Below are positions 14,277 to 25,955 of a stretch of 64,000 bases of DNA, piece by piece. The notes beneath the pieces were generated by a model, which saw only the letters and a list, made by a program, of their open reading frames with translations, did no database searches and was not told where the DNA came from. Origin of the DNA: Pyrocephalus nanus (Eukaryota > Chordata > Aves > Passeriformes > Tyrannidae); contig CM076260.1 of NCBI GenBank assembly GCA_038380795.1, positions 6,278,033 through 6,342,032 of the forward strand. The letters run 5' to 3'. The number at the start of each line of letters is the position of its first letter. The first letter of the stretch is position 1. The position numbers and the translations under genes are program-made.

Positions 14277-14382
14277 CTGTGAGTCTCTGGCAGCTTTTCA
14301 GTTAAAACGCTTTGAAGCCCACCATCTCTTTGCAGATTTATTTCCATGGGGGCTGCATTTCTGCAAATGTATGGTTCGTGCC

Positions 14383-14405
14383 TTTTTTTTTTTTTTTTTT
14401 TTTTT
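14383..14405. repeat. Poly-T tract (23 T)
   Basis: Uninterrupted T-run, which on the minus strand is a poly-A tail-like run. It directly follows a CpG-rich pocket (14410-14640, read on the minus strand). Confidence 0.9.
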
Positions 14406-14409
14406 AATC

Positions 14410-14640
14410 TGGCATTTGCTTTCCTATTGTCAGCCTCCAGAGGGCGAAAACCTTTCGGAAAGACGCTGGGAATTGCTCCGGCCAAGCTGGAGGTGATCTG
14501 CTTGCAAAATCCCGTCAAAAAGACCCGTCATAAGGAATTCCCCTCCCAGATCGTGCGTTTTCCGACTCATTTCTGTGCTGACGTCTCCGGCTCCCAAGCC
14601 TGACCACTGCTGGGAAGGCGAGGGCGATGTGGCCTCCCTG
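14410..14640. other. CpG-rich pocket in the intergenic desert
   Basis: More than a dozen CpG dinucleotides in about 230 bp against a CpG-poor background, including GCTGACGTCTCC with a CRE core (TGACGT). It has no recognisable protein similarity on either strand. It could be a regulatory element or an old processed sequence whose tail is the adjacent A/T run. Confidence 0.35.
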
Positions 14641-17099
14641 GGTGAGGGAAGTGGAACATTCATTCCTAAATCGGGACTTCCTGGAAAGCTTTTGGGATGA
14701 CGAAACCGGCTGATGTCTTAGGTCAGATGGGAAGTTTTCTGGTGGCTTGTCCCAGGAGCTGGTTCACAAGCCAGAAGTCTTGGGTGATGCAGGAAAGTTT
14801 AATTCTGGTGATGCAGATGTTGTTTACAATATCTTTGCAAAGTGCTGTAGGAAGGGAGGGGATCTTCCACTTGCCATCTTCAGAGAGGGTACAAATCCTG
14901 CCAGATCAGGACATCCCAGTGCTCTAACCCTAACCCAGAGCCCAAAGTCATGGAGAAAAGTGTCCCAGGAGAGCCAGTATTAAAGCAGGGGCTGGATGCT
15001 TTTGAGGGCAACACATGCATTGCTGCTTATTGAAGACACCTAATTCCCTGGGAAGTGCTGAGTGCCTGCTCTGAAAGAAACAGGTCTTTTGTGTATATTT
15101 CCACAGAAACTGGAAAAATAAGAACTGGTGGGAATATCACAGTCATGGACAGAGATGTTGTTGTTGGGGAAAAAGGGTTTTAAGAGGACATGGAGATAAG
15201 ATGGAATGAGCAGGAGCAGCTTGGAAGTGAGAAGAGAAATGGTGCTGAGGAAAGTGAAGGAAAAATAGGGCTGCTGGAGGCCTCAGTGTATGGAATATTT
15301 CAGGGTATACATGCACATGCATCAGCTATACCACTAATAATCCCAGTCTATACAGTATAATGCAGTTCTGTAGGATACAAGGTCACAAGCCCCAGGCTTG
15401 CCCCAGGCATGCTCCAGGAGGATGCTGCTGTCAGCTGCAGGGACCCAGCACCGCTGCATCCATCCTGGCACCATCACTGAAACTGGCTGAGTAATTAAAT
15501 CATTTACTGCTACATTTCTGTCAGATCTCATTACACAGCACCTGAGTTATTTTTCCAGCTGAGTGATTGCCTGGATCCTACCGTGGTGATGCTAAATATC
15601 CCATCCCTGATGGAATCCCTGGCAATAGCCTCAGAGGGGATATTTGGTCAGGATTGGCATTTTCTTCTGCAGCATTAATGCTGCCAAGGTATAATCCTGA
15701 TGTGGACGTGGCCCTGCCTCATCCATCATCACAGCTCACCATGGGCAGAAGGGGAGAAGTTCAAAGAAGAGATGCAGGGAAATCAAACATGAGTAGATTG
15801 GGGCTCCTTGTCCTTGGAAAGAGGTGGCTGGAGGGGAAACATGGCAAGGCTTATGAAAGTGGGAGAGGACAGGCTGTTCAGTGCTTCAGCTGATGGCAAA
15901 TAAAATTAAAAATAAATTATAGATAGATAAGGGCATCAGCTGAGGTTGCCAGGCTCAAAACAGACAAATCAGCCAGTGTTTAGTACAAGGTCTGGCATGG
16001 AAGCTTTGGGTGGCAAAGGCTGGTCCTTCTTTCTCCAGAGCACCCTGAGTGGTCAAAGGAGAGAAACCCATGAAGGTTCACCCAGCACAGAAGGATCTCA
16101 GGTGCTGGAGGCTTTCCCCAAGCCACAAAATGTCTGAAACAGAAGGGTTTGCAGAGGAAATAACATCATCTATTATTATGCCTTTCCCAGGCATCTGGTT
16201 CTGGTGTCAGGGATGGGACTGTGGGAGACTGGGACATGGGATGACCCAGTACAGCAGCCCTGTTCCATTCCTATAACCCTTTGACCAATGTAAAGCAGCT
16301 GCAGCAGGGACAGCCCCAGCAGAGCCTTTGCAGCTCACCTGGGCTGCACTATTTCTCCCCTCACTTTTGTAGCACAGGTGTGGGTGGTTGGTGCCAGCAC
16401 AGATGCTCTCCTTATGCCGATGCAGTTGGAGAAACAACTGGAAACAGATCCCCCATGTTCATCCATCTGCCTTATGCCAAGCTGAGGGGTTTCCCCTCTG
16501 CCTCAGCTGTCTCTTGTATCTGACAAAACCCGAATAGTTGGTTTTTGGTATTTTTTTTTGCACAGTCCAGCATTAACAGCACAGATGGAGCAACTGTACT
16601 GGAATATGCATGGCTTTTAGTCCAAAGAAATAAATTATAATGGCACACAGAGGTTATTTGCTATGGCTGGGGCTGGCATAAAAATCTCTTGCAAAAAAAA
16701 GACCTCCTTCTCCCCTTGTCTGCTTTCCCATCCCAAATAATCCCCCTGGCCAAATGCGTGAGCAGAACTGGCTTGTTCACAAGAGGGTTTTTAAAAGCCC
16801 CATCTTTCAATTTTGAATTTGTGTGTCTCTGACATTGCAGGAGCTAAACACGAGCACAGCAAAGCTCATGTGTTTTTTTCCTTTGCCACCTTTCAGAGCA
16901 TTGCTGTGTTTTGAAGTGGTTTGTACTGAAGAAAAATGTCAAATACAGGGAGCAACAAAACAAGTTGTTTGTCAGTGCAAACCCACCTTCACAGCGCTTC
17001 CCAAGTATTCTGCCTATGTTCTGCATTTTGTGTCAATGTTCAACATGCTTGCTTCATTTCCTTATTCTTCTTTATTTTTTTTCTCAGGAAAAAAAATAA
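14641..17099. other. Intergenic, nothing recognised
   Basis: Short overlapping open frames and no repeat family that I can name. Confidence 0.5.
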
Positions 17100-17770
17100 A
17101 ATAGACATGGTTTGAAAGCAGAGAACATGCCAAGTGCTTCAGAGAGCTTTTCTAGCAAGGCTTGTCAGGTCCTTCATCTGAAGCTGCTCAGCTTGACAGC
17201 CTGTGAACTCCCATTTCTTTAACCAAAGCCCTGAAAACACGATATTCTGCTTAAATTACCCTAACCCTTTAAACTACTCTAACCCTTTATAGCTGTTTAA
17301 GCTGCTTAAAAGTCAGCTAAGGTTCAAATGCTAAAGCGTGGCAGAGTAGCCCAATGCTATAAACTCTCCTGGCTTTGAAATGATCTCAAAATTGAAAATT
17401 GTTCAGCCGGTAGTATTTAAATATTCATTGCTCTAAATCTAAGAAAATTTGCTTCTAAATAGGATTGAATTATGAGCCTCAAAGAGATTTGCAGCACAAA
17501 GCCCCATTTGCAGGGAGCCTGAGCAGCAGTTTTAAAGTTATTAACTTGTGCAGTTAGGAAATTCCCCCTTAAGTGGCATCTTTAACAAATGCTTCACGAA
17601 ATTGCCTTCAAGGATCAAAAAAAAATACAGATGCAATTAATTTGCCTCGAGTTTTAAACCTCATTGACATCAACAAAACGAGCTGTATTTTATCTGCCTG
17701 GCTCCCAAGCTGAGTGCAAAACCTGGCAGTGACATAAAATCGGTACGGCTCGATGGTTTTGTGCTCGTTT
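17100..17770. other. Candidate conserved non-coding stretch
   Basis: About 670 bp with balanced A/T-rich composition, many homeodomain-type cores (TAAT, TTTAAA, ATTAAT) and no interspersed repeat. It has no coding potential. It looks like the constrained non-coding sequence common in gene deserts, but conservation has not been measured here. Confidence 0.25.
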
Positions 17771-17810
17771 CCTCAGATTCATTAAAGCAGTGGTGATGGG
17801 GATGTGCAAT

Positions 17811-17832
17811 CACACACACACACACACACACA
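17811..17832. repeat. (CA)n microsatellite
   Basis: Eleven perfect CA units. Confidence 0.95.
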
Positions 17833-18526
17833 GGCACAGACCCAAACTCCTTGCTCGAGTGGGATGCAGAGAACCCAATCCCAGGCACAAGGAGAGTTGT
17901 TTTGAAGTCCCAAGCACCACATGGGCCACCCTTTAAAATTGCCAGGAGCCGGGGCAGTTGTGTGCATCAATAATGCTGTGCCTGTGCGTTTGTGCCAGCT
18001 CTTGGCCCATCGTCGTAGGGGTCAGAGAAGGTGACACCAGTTTGGGTTGAGGAGCAGATGCCTCCATGCACAACACGATGTAAAGTGTTTGTGGCCAAGT
18101 ATTTTTCCTTCTAAAGGAACAGGACGTGATTTTCCTGGCTGAACCAGGGTGAGACCTTGTTGAGTCACCTCTCCTGCCTTGGCCTGACTGAGGAAACAAG
18201 TTAAATATCAAACTCTTCAGTAAAACCCATTAACCAGCTCCAACAGTGCCGAGAGCCACTGGGGAGGAGTGGAAAGGGATACAACGTGGCTATTCCCTGG
18301 GCATTGAGCTCATCTGAAATGCCCAGCAAAACCCCATGGGGACTCATTCCCAAGCTGGAGGACACTGGAGAGCCTGATCACTGCAGCCATGGAGATGGCA
18401 ATCCTCCGCCAAACCACCATGTGCCCCAGGAAAGCCTTGTGGGGCTTGATGGTACTTCCAACTTGAGCATCTACATCCCACAAAGAGATCCTGCAACTCC
18501 CACTCAGCCCTTTGATCAGAGATTAC
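17833..18526. other. Intergenic, nothing recognised
   Basis: No repeat or coding similarity seen. Confidence 0.5.
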
Positions 18527-18815
18527 AAAATCATAGGGCTGTTTTGGGCTGGAAGGGACCTTTAAAGGTCATCTAGTCTGACCCCCTGCCATAAGCAGGG
18601 ACACCTTCAACAAGATCAAGTTGCTCAGAGCCCCATCCAATGTGACTTTGAATGTTTCCAGGAATGGGGCATCCACCACCCCTCTGGGCAAACTGTGCCC
18701 TCATCATGAAAAGAGGGTAGTCTAAATCTAACCTTCCTTTAGTTTAAAGTCATTACCCCATATCCTGTGGCAACAGAACCTACTAAAAGGACCACTTAAC
18801 CTTCTCAGAATCCAG
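18527..18815 (-). mobile_element. CR1 LINE fragment, 3' end
   Basis: Begins AAAATCATAGGGCTG, then GGTCATCTAGTCTGACCCCC, GCATCCACCACCCCTCTGGG and TTTAGTTTAAAGTCATTACC, in reverse orientation. It is diverged but continuous. Confidence 0.85.
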
Positions 18816-19891
18816 CCTGGAATTGGTGCCCAGGCTGATACCAGTCACAGCAGTGTTGGGAATCATGTGTTGGGGCACAGGGACTACCTCTGGCCTTTAA
18901 TTAGGAATTCCAGATGCTTTAATGTTGCTGGTCATGTAGGTTTCTCAGAGCTTGAGAATGGGAAATCTATGGGGCGATTTTAATGTGATAACCTCAGCTT
19001 GACAGATGCTGCAAAAACCAGCAATTGCAGGAAATCAGCTGTTCAAAATACGTGTTTCCTTTTATCTTCAGAAAAAAAGTCTTCTCTGGAAGAAAATGCC
19101 TGCACATTTAGAGATCAGAGTGGTAAGATGCCAACACTTCAGCGATGAAAATTACACCTTGTGCTTTTTAACCAAGCCTTGCGGGGAAAAATGTCAATGA
19201 GTGACGCAGGTGCTGGGTGCTGCAAGCCTTAATGTCACACTCCCACCATTTCCTTCCCTCCTGCTAGAGCTGCCAGTGGGGGACACCTGGCCTTCCTCCG
19301 AAATCCATCTGCAGTTTATTGCTCCGGTATTAAAGGCTGGTGTATCAGCCCAAATGTCACCCTTGGAGCAGCAGGGTGTAAATCCCTGCCACTCACCATG
19401 GGACCACCATCACAGTGGGGCAGCTCTTGGCGGGATCCTCCTGTCACCTCCAGCCTGGAGGGGGTCTGGGAGAGCCCAGCAGCTCTTGTGCCTCTTGCAG
19501 CCTCGTCTAGGATTTGTTAATTGTGCTGTGCTTGCTTGAGCCCTCGCTCTATAATTAGCAGTGCTGCATCAGCAGGTGCTGATTCCTCAGTGTTAATCGT
19601 GGAGCTCATTTTCCAGGAGCTGCTGGCACTCCAGACAAATGAGGGGTTATTTTGGGGCACTTGTCCATCGTGAAGTTTCCCTGGGTCCGTTCATTCCCTC
19701 TGAGTCAGGTTTGCTATGTAATGGCAGTGCTGGATTTTTTAATGGCAACTAACCAATTAGTCTGACTGGGAAACATTCACAGAGTTTGAAACACAGTCCT
19801 GTGGGCTTCTTATGGAGACCCCAGTGGGTGACATTTGAGAAGGGAGATGGGACCTGGCCTGGGGACCCAGCCCCAGGGCAGCAGTGAGCAC
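18816..19891. other. Intergenic, nothing recognised
   Basis: No repeat or coding similarity seen. Confidence 0.5.
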
Positions 19892-20180
19892 AGAATCATG
19901 GAATTGTTAGGGTTGGAAGGGACCTCTGGAGCTCATCTAGTCCAACCCCCACTCCAAGACAGGGTCACCTGGAGCAGGTGACACAAGAACACATCCAGGT
20001 GGGTTTGGAATGTCTCCAGATCTCCAGACAGGGAGACTCCACAACTTGTGCAACACCAGGGCAGCGTTAGAGACATTAACCCCAAAGGAAGGGTTTTTCT
20101 GCCTTAGGGAAAAAGTTTTCACCCCTTTGAACACCCAAACCTCAAACTGGAGGGTCGAGTCCCCAGTGGCTCTTGCACAC
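19892..20180 (-). mobile_element. CR1 LINE fragment, subtype with the AGGGTCACCTGGAGCAGGT core
   Basis: Starts GAATCATGGAATTGTTAGG, then AGCTCATCTAGTCCAACCCC and CACATCCAGGTGGGTTTGGA. The middle differs from the copies at 12515 and 18527, so it is a different CR1 subfamily. Confidence 0.8.
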
Positions 20181-21254
20181 TGGGGCAAGTGTGCCAAACC
20201 TAGTGAAGCTGAGTGCTCTTTTAGGATGCAGGGCAGGTGCTGTATCACTGTCTCTTACACAGATACACATCTATCCATTTAAAATCTGGCATGTCATCCT
20301 AGTTTGGTTCCTCCAGAGGGGTCTGGAATGGGACAGAGCACCTGTGGCTTGGGGTGTTAGGCTCAGACAGTGACCCACATGGCCACCCATGGCAGCACCA
20401 AAGCACTGCTGGCATTTTTCATCCCCAGGGATTGTGTACAGGAGCAAATCACCTTGGTGGTAGATGCAGTAAAACAGCCCCTCTAGCCCTTCTCACCCCC
20501 ACATCCCTCCACACTGAAGTCCTTGGGGATGCAGCTATAGGACACAGAGCAGGGGAGAGCAAGACAAAGGGAGTGGAAAATTACAGTAATTACATGGGGG
20601 TCCTTCAGTGTAAGGTGCAGAAAACCCAGGTTACTTTTATTTTTGCCATCAAAACAGCTTTTTCTTTTTTGCCCCCGGTGTGGAATTGCTCAGGTGTCCT
20701 AGGAGCACACTGAGCTTCTTCCACGGCACATGCCCATGCTTGTGAGTTCAGAGATTACATCTATCAGAATTTGGTCTTTGCTGGACCAGCTTTTATTTCC
20801 CTGCCTGGTCCAGAAAACCTTGCTGATTCGACTCTTTGGCACCTCATCCTTCACACTCATGGCACAACTGAATAGCTGCAGCTACCAAGAAAGTGTCACC
20901 CCCAATTTGTGTCACTGTAGGAGGGAGAAGAGCCAGGGCTATTTCGTGCTTATTATATTAGTGTCCCTATTTCTAGGCTAACAGCAAGACCAAGGGATGC
21001 TTTGCAGAAGCCTGCGTGCTCTATACCAGGCAACGAATCCTGACTCAGCCTGTTACATAAATTATTTATCACAATCACAGAAAGTTATAGGAGAGAAAAA
21101 GATGGATTAATCCAGACAAGGGGGTTGATGGAAGTACAGTGAAAGTGCAAGCAAATCCATGGTGATAAGGCTCCTGATTTCAAAAGGGCAAAGCCCACAA
21201 ACTCAGCATCACCACAGCCTGGTAGCAAACGCCATGAGTGTGAGGCCAGTCAAG
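20181..21254. other. Intergenic, nothing recognised
   Basis: No repeat or coding similarity seen. Confidence 0.5.
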
Positions 21255-21636
21255 GTCTTCTCAGTCTGGAGAAGGAAAAGCTCCAGGGAAACCTCATTGT
21301 GACCTTTTGTACTTAAAGAGGGCTTATAAAAAGGAGTGAGAGTTACTTTTTGTAAGGACAGAGAGTGATAGAAGAGGGGGAAATGTTTTTAAACTGGAAG
21401 AGGAGAGATTTAGATTAGTTATTAGGAAGAAATTCTTTACTCTGAAGGGAGTGAGGCCCTGGCACAGGTTGCCCAGAGAAGCTGTGGCTGCCCCATCCCT
21501 GGAAGTGTAGAAGGCCAGATTGGATGGGTCTTGGAGCAATCTGGTCAAGTAGAAGGTGTCCCCGCCCATGGCAGGGGATTGGAACTGGATGATCTTTAAG
21601 GTCCCTTCCAACCCAAACCATTCAGTCATTCTATAA
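21255..21636 (+). mobile_element. CR1 LINE fragment, 3' end
   Basis: Sense copy with ATTTAGATTAGTTATTAGGA, CAGAGAAGCTGTGGCTGCCC, GGAACTGGATGATCTTTAAG and the terminal TTCAGTCATTCTATAAG. Its 3' end faces the 3' end of the next CR1, 84 bp away. Confidence 0.88.
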
Positions 21637-21719
21637 GACCCCCAAGGGTGCAGAAGTGGATGGTATTCCAGCTTCCATCAGTGATATGTGCTGATGGCAT
21701 ATGGATTGATTTCCCACAC

Positions 21720-21935
21720 AGAATCACAGGATGGTTGGGGTTGGAAGGGACCTCTAGAGATCATCTAGTCCAACCCCTTGCTAAAGCAGGTTCACCTGGA
21801 ACAGATTGCACAGGATTGTGTCCAGGTGGGTTTTGAGTATCTACAGAGAAATGAATCCCACAGTATCTCTGGAAAACCCGTTCCAGTGCTCTGTCACCTG
21901 CACATTAAAGAAGTTTTTTCTCATATTCAGACTGA
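21720..21935 (-). mobile_element. CR1 LINE fragment, 3' end
   Basis: Starts GAATCACAGGATGGTTGGGG, then GATCATCTAGTCCAACCCC, GCAGGTTCACCTGGAACAGA, GTGTCCAGGTGGGTTTTGAG and ACATTAAAGAAGTTTTTTCT. It is the same subtype as the copy at 19892 and tail-to-tail with the copy at 21255. Confidence 0.85.
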
Positions 21936-24900
21936 CTGAGCCAGAGATGGTCTGAGGGGGGAGGATGGATTTGCTCACTCAAGGAGAAGGGCCTCTGGCT
22001 ACTGATTTGTGCTGGGTTTAGCTGTAGAATGTGGGAAAATACCTGCTTTCTCCTCTCCACCTTTGCTACAGGTGTGAAAACATCCAAAGAAGGAGAGCAG
22101 ATGCTTGAGGATGGGAACCCCTTAAATAACCAGGCATGACACAAAACCCTGAGAAAACAAAGCCCAGAGAAGAAAAAAATAAAAGGGAGGGAATGGGATC
22201 ACAGTCTTCAAATACATCCAGGGAGGAGCTAAGGGGCAGACAGGGAAGTATAAATATCAGGCAGGGAAAATATTTAGTTTAGCTAGAAGACCATATTGAC
22301 ACTAGAGCAAAACAGGATTATCAGTCCATGGACACATTTAATTAGAATAAACTTCCAGCTATTTGATCAGAAAAAAGCAGGGGTGGGGGGAGAAGAAGAA
22401 GCCATTTTCAAGTTTAAATGCCATTTTAAAAAAGGAAATTTTAAAAGATGGCAACAGCAAGGGTGGAGGAAAAGGCTGATGTCCTGTTCCCCCATTTCCC
22501 TAGGGGGTCTGACTGCATGTGGGCTGGTTTATTCATCTTTACTGTCCAGGCTGTTGAAGTTTGTGGGTGGTTCCCATGCCTGATTTCAGCCCAGGCCAAC
22601 TCCCAGGCTGCCAGCCTGCCTGCAGGGCCCATCTGGGTAGTGAGGGCAGGTGAGTGCTCCCTCCCTGCAGCAGAACTGGGAGGTGCCACCCATCCTGGAG
22701 GCTGGCAGAGAGTCCATCCTCTTCCCATCACTGCCAATGCCTGTTCCACCATCCTCCAGCCACAGAAATGATGGCCAGATGCAGGGGGCAGGTCCTTGGG
22801 AAAGGAAGAAAAGGTGAAAAAAACACAAAAGGAAGAAAAAATTGCTGTTACTCAGCTGAAATCTTTATTTGCTATGTGGCAATTCAACAGCTGTAATTTC
22901 CTCGCCTCCTTTGAGGGAATCTGATGGGAAGGTTTTCACCACTCGTGGGCAGCTGTGATTTCCAGGTGTGAGTTCCCTGGAGCTGTGGAATTGTTTTGCA
23001 AAGCCAAATGCTGTGATTTCGTGTCTTTCTTCCATCAGTGATTCGGGCATCACTGCCATGCTGTGCCCTTCCATGGGACAGAGAGAAGGAGCATCCCTGC
23101 TCTGAGGACACAGAACAGGCTGGGGTAAAAGGCAGAAGTGAGTGGTTTTCTCTGGGGGAAACAGGGACTAAGGATGAAGGATGAGCCTGTTGGCTCATCT
23201 CTGGAGCTGGGCCTTCTTCCCAGCTGCATTTGCTGAAATGGGGCAAGAGGAAGGCAAATGGTCTAACCAGGGAGCCAGCAGGCCCACAGATTTATTTCCA
23301 GCTCAAAAACTGGCTTAAAGGGCAAATTAATTACTGGAAAGCATAGTTTGGGAACACTGCTTCCATCCTTCCCCTTTTGCAGCACTTCACATCCCATACA
23401 TTCCTCAAGGGAGGCTGGTGCAGAGGCTGGTAGAGCAAGACTTTTCTCTGAATTTTATCCTGATTTCTTTTCTGATCAGTTTGCCTTTGGGGAGTTGCAT
23501 CTCTGTCCTTCAAGTTATCCCCACCCAGAAAATGACAGTAACCCTGCCAGCCTCAGCTGTCAGGCACCTGAAGCTCTGTTCATTACTCATCAGGAGAGTG
23601 GTAAGAACTGGTTATTTTTAAAATAAATTAATATTATCAGTAGAGAAGAAGCAGTTACCACAAAAAGCACTCATCAGCTATTGAAAGATCCTGGAAGATC
23701 AATGCTTTACTTAATATCATTCTCGCCAAGTATTAGCCTGGAGAGATCAGAGCTGCCAGAAACAAAGTCAGGCAGATTAATGTCCTGACCTGGTCCAGGT
23801 TTCCTGCTGAGCCTGACTGATCCTGGCAAAAACTCATGTGCCCAGAAACATACTCTGAGAGCAGCATGCTTACAGAGTAACTAATTTCCTTCAAATTAAA
23901 TCAAAGTGAAGGTAATCTCATAAACAGTGGGCAGGGATCAGACAGATAAAGCTGGCATGGCAGCCAAGGGGTCCCTGAGGGGCTTGGAGCAGAAAGCAGG
24001 GAGCAGGAACACAGATACAAGGGTGCTTTGGCTACAAGGGCTTGGGGTGCCGTGCAGCAACCCTGAGCTGCCAGAAACACCCACAGCTGCCCCAAAAGGC
24101 AGGTTCTCCATCATCCCCCCATGTCCCTCCTACTCACCCCAGAAAGAAAGGAAAATTAAATTACAGCATCCCAAAGGAGACTGTGAAGCTCATGGATGCT
24201 CACAGGGAAGCAGCAGGCGTGTCCTAAAGGCTGGTGTGATAAACACCTCAGGGGGTGCCACCAGGCATATATTCAATGAATACATAAATGATGGCTCCTC
24301 TTATTTCTCCTCCGTCTTCCCATTTCCTACCAGTTGCCCTGGAAACTTCCCCGTCACGGCACTTACAGGAGCAAAGTCCAAGAGAAGGAAAAAAAAAAAA
24401 CATCTGCAAAGCCTTCGTGATGTAAAAGCTCGCGGCCAAGCAATTGCAGAGGAAGATTTCGGGGAGAGCTATCCCTGTACCAACCTGCCTCCCTCCCACA
24501 CACTGCACAGCTTGGCCCTGTGTGATGGGCACAGACCCCCTCCCCGGAATAAGCCCCACACCCCACACAGAGCCCTCGGGGCATCCTCGGCGGGATCACC
24601 ACGGATCTTCCCTCCCGTTCTTCACACAAAGGGCTGCACAGACGATCCCTCCTACGCAGACGCTGTTGCAATCCACAGAGAATTGGCTGATACACAAAAA
24701 AACAGAGGGGTGAATGACCTCCCAGGAGACACGGGTGCTTTTCCAACCGGGATTCAAGCAGCCACACCCAGAGGCTTGCAATTAATTCCCCATTAGGATA
24801 AACTCCAATTTGGCTGAGGCAGGAGGAAAGTGTACAAGATGTCTTGTTCTTCTGCAGAGAGCACCTGCGATTCATGGGGGGGGAAAAAAAAAAAAAAAGA

Positions 24901-25380
24901 GTTAAAAAATACAATCCCAACCCTCAATTGCACTGAAGGAATTAAAAGGCACTGGAACAGCAGAGCCAGCCTGTCCTGAGGATGCCAGGCCATGCTGGAG
25001 GTGTCTCTGGAGCATTTTGCCCCAGCAAACACTGTGACCTCGGGGGGAGAAGCAATGTCCACACCTCGTGTCCAAGCCCCACCATCCAGGACTGGAGCAG
25101 CTGATGTTCTGTGTGACCCACACTAGAAATTTCTGTCTCTGCTCTGAAGCGAGATGCCCACAGCAGGCAGAGGGGGGCATGACTGTGCTCAACATGCTTC
25201 CTGTACCTTCTGGTTTCACAGGCTCTGCCATCCAGGACTGCCACCTCAGCACCCAAATCCCACTCCTCTTGCCTGTCCCGAGGTGGGGACACCACACAAG
25301 GAGCAAACACCATAAATGAGCGAGGCCAAGCAAGGGGCAAATCCCACCTCTCACCTGCAGTGCACGCTCAAGTACATGTT
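21936..25380. other. Intergenic, no gene supported
   Basis: Contains poly-A runs near 24389-24401 and 24885-24899. The longest open frame (23927-24796, plus) has no recognisable domain and is antiparallel to another open frame, so I treat both as chance. Confidence 0.5.
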
Positions 25381-25955
25381 TAATGCAGATTTTGTATAGA
25401 ATGCATTTTTATGGATATTGCATGTATTTATAAAGATCTTTATATTCACACCTTTTCCCTGATTAACCATTTAGCCAAAGATTGACCCATTTGAGTTGCA
25501 CATCACAGCTGGTGCTGCAGAGTGCACAGTTTGTGCATTGCCCACAGTGCCTCGAAAAAGCCCAGGATGAGAACAAACCCAGTCTCCCCTCCCATGGAGT
25601 TATGCCTACAGGTCATGGTCCCATCGATCCCACCTTCCTGGTTTATTTTCTTAAGGCTTAAGAGCGCTGGCTCAGAGGAAGGGTGGGGGCACAGGGCTTG
25701 TGGCTCCTCACACCTCCCACGTGTCCAGGAAATACCCTGCCTGTATGTGGGGCTCAGCTGCTCTCAGACACTTCCCCTGCACACCCCCAGAGAAAGAAAA
25801 TATTTATATATTATACACCTGTAAAAATACATAGTAACAATATAGGAAAAATATGTAAATACATAAATAGCATAATATAAAAAAGCTTATGTTGTGTATA
25901 CAAACATGTTTATAAAACTACATAACAAATAAATATATTTCATACACATACACAT
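25381..25955. repeat. A/T-rich tract
   Basis: Low-complexity ATATTTATATATTATAC-like sequence, densest at 25795-25955, with several AATAAA and TTTATT hexamers in both orientations. It resembles a 3' UTR end but no coding sequence accompanies it. Confidence 0.5.

Noticed and set aside
14925..14940. Telomere-like CTAACCCTAACCC
   Set aside because: Only two units, within the range expected by chance in a 64 kb window.
23927..24796. Open frame of 289 codons on the plus strand
   Set aside because: No recognisable domain, mixed low-complexity composition, an A-run translated as poly-Lys in the middle, and an overlapping long frame on the other strand (24363-24920).
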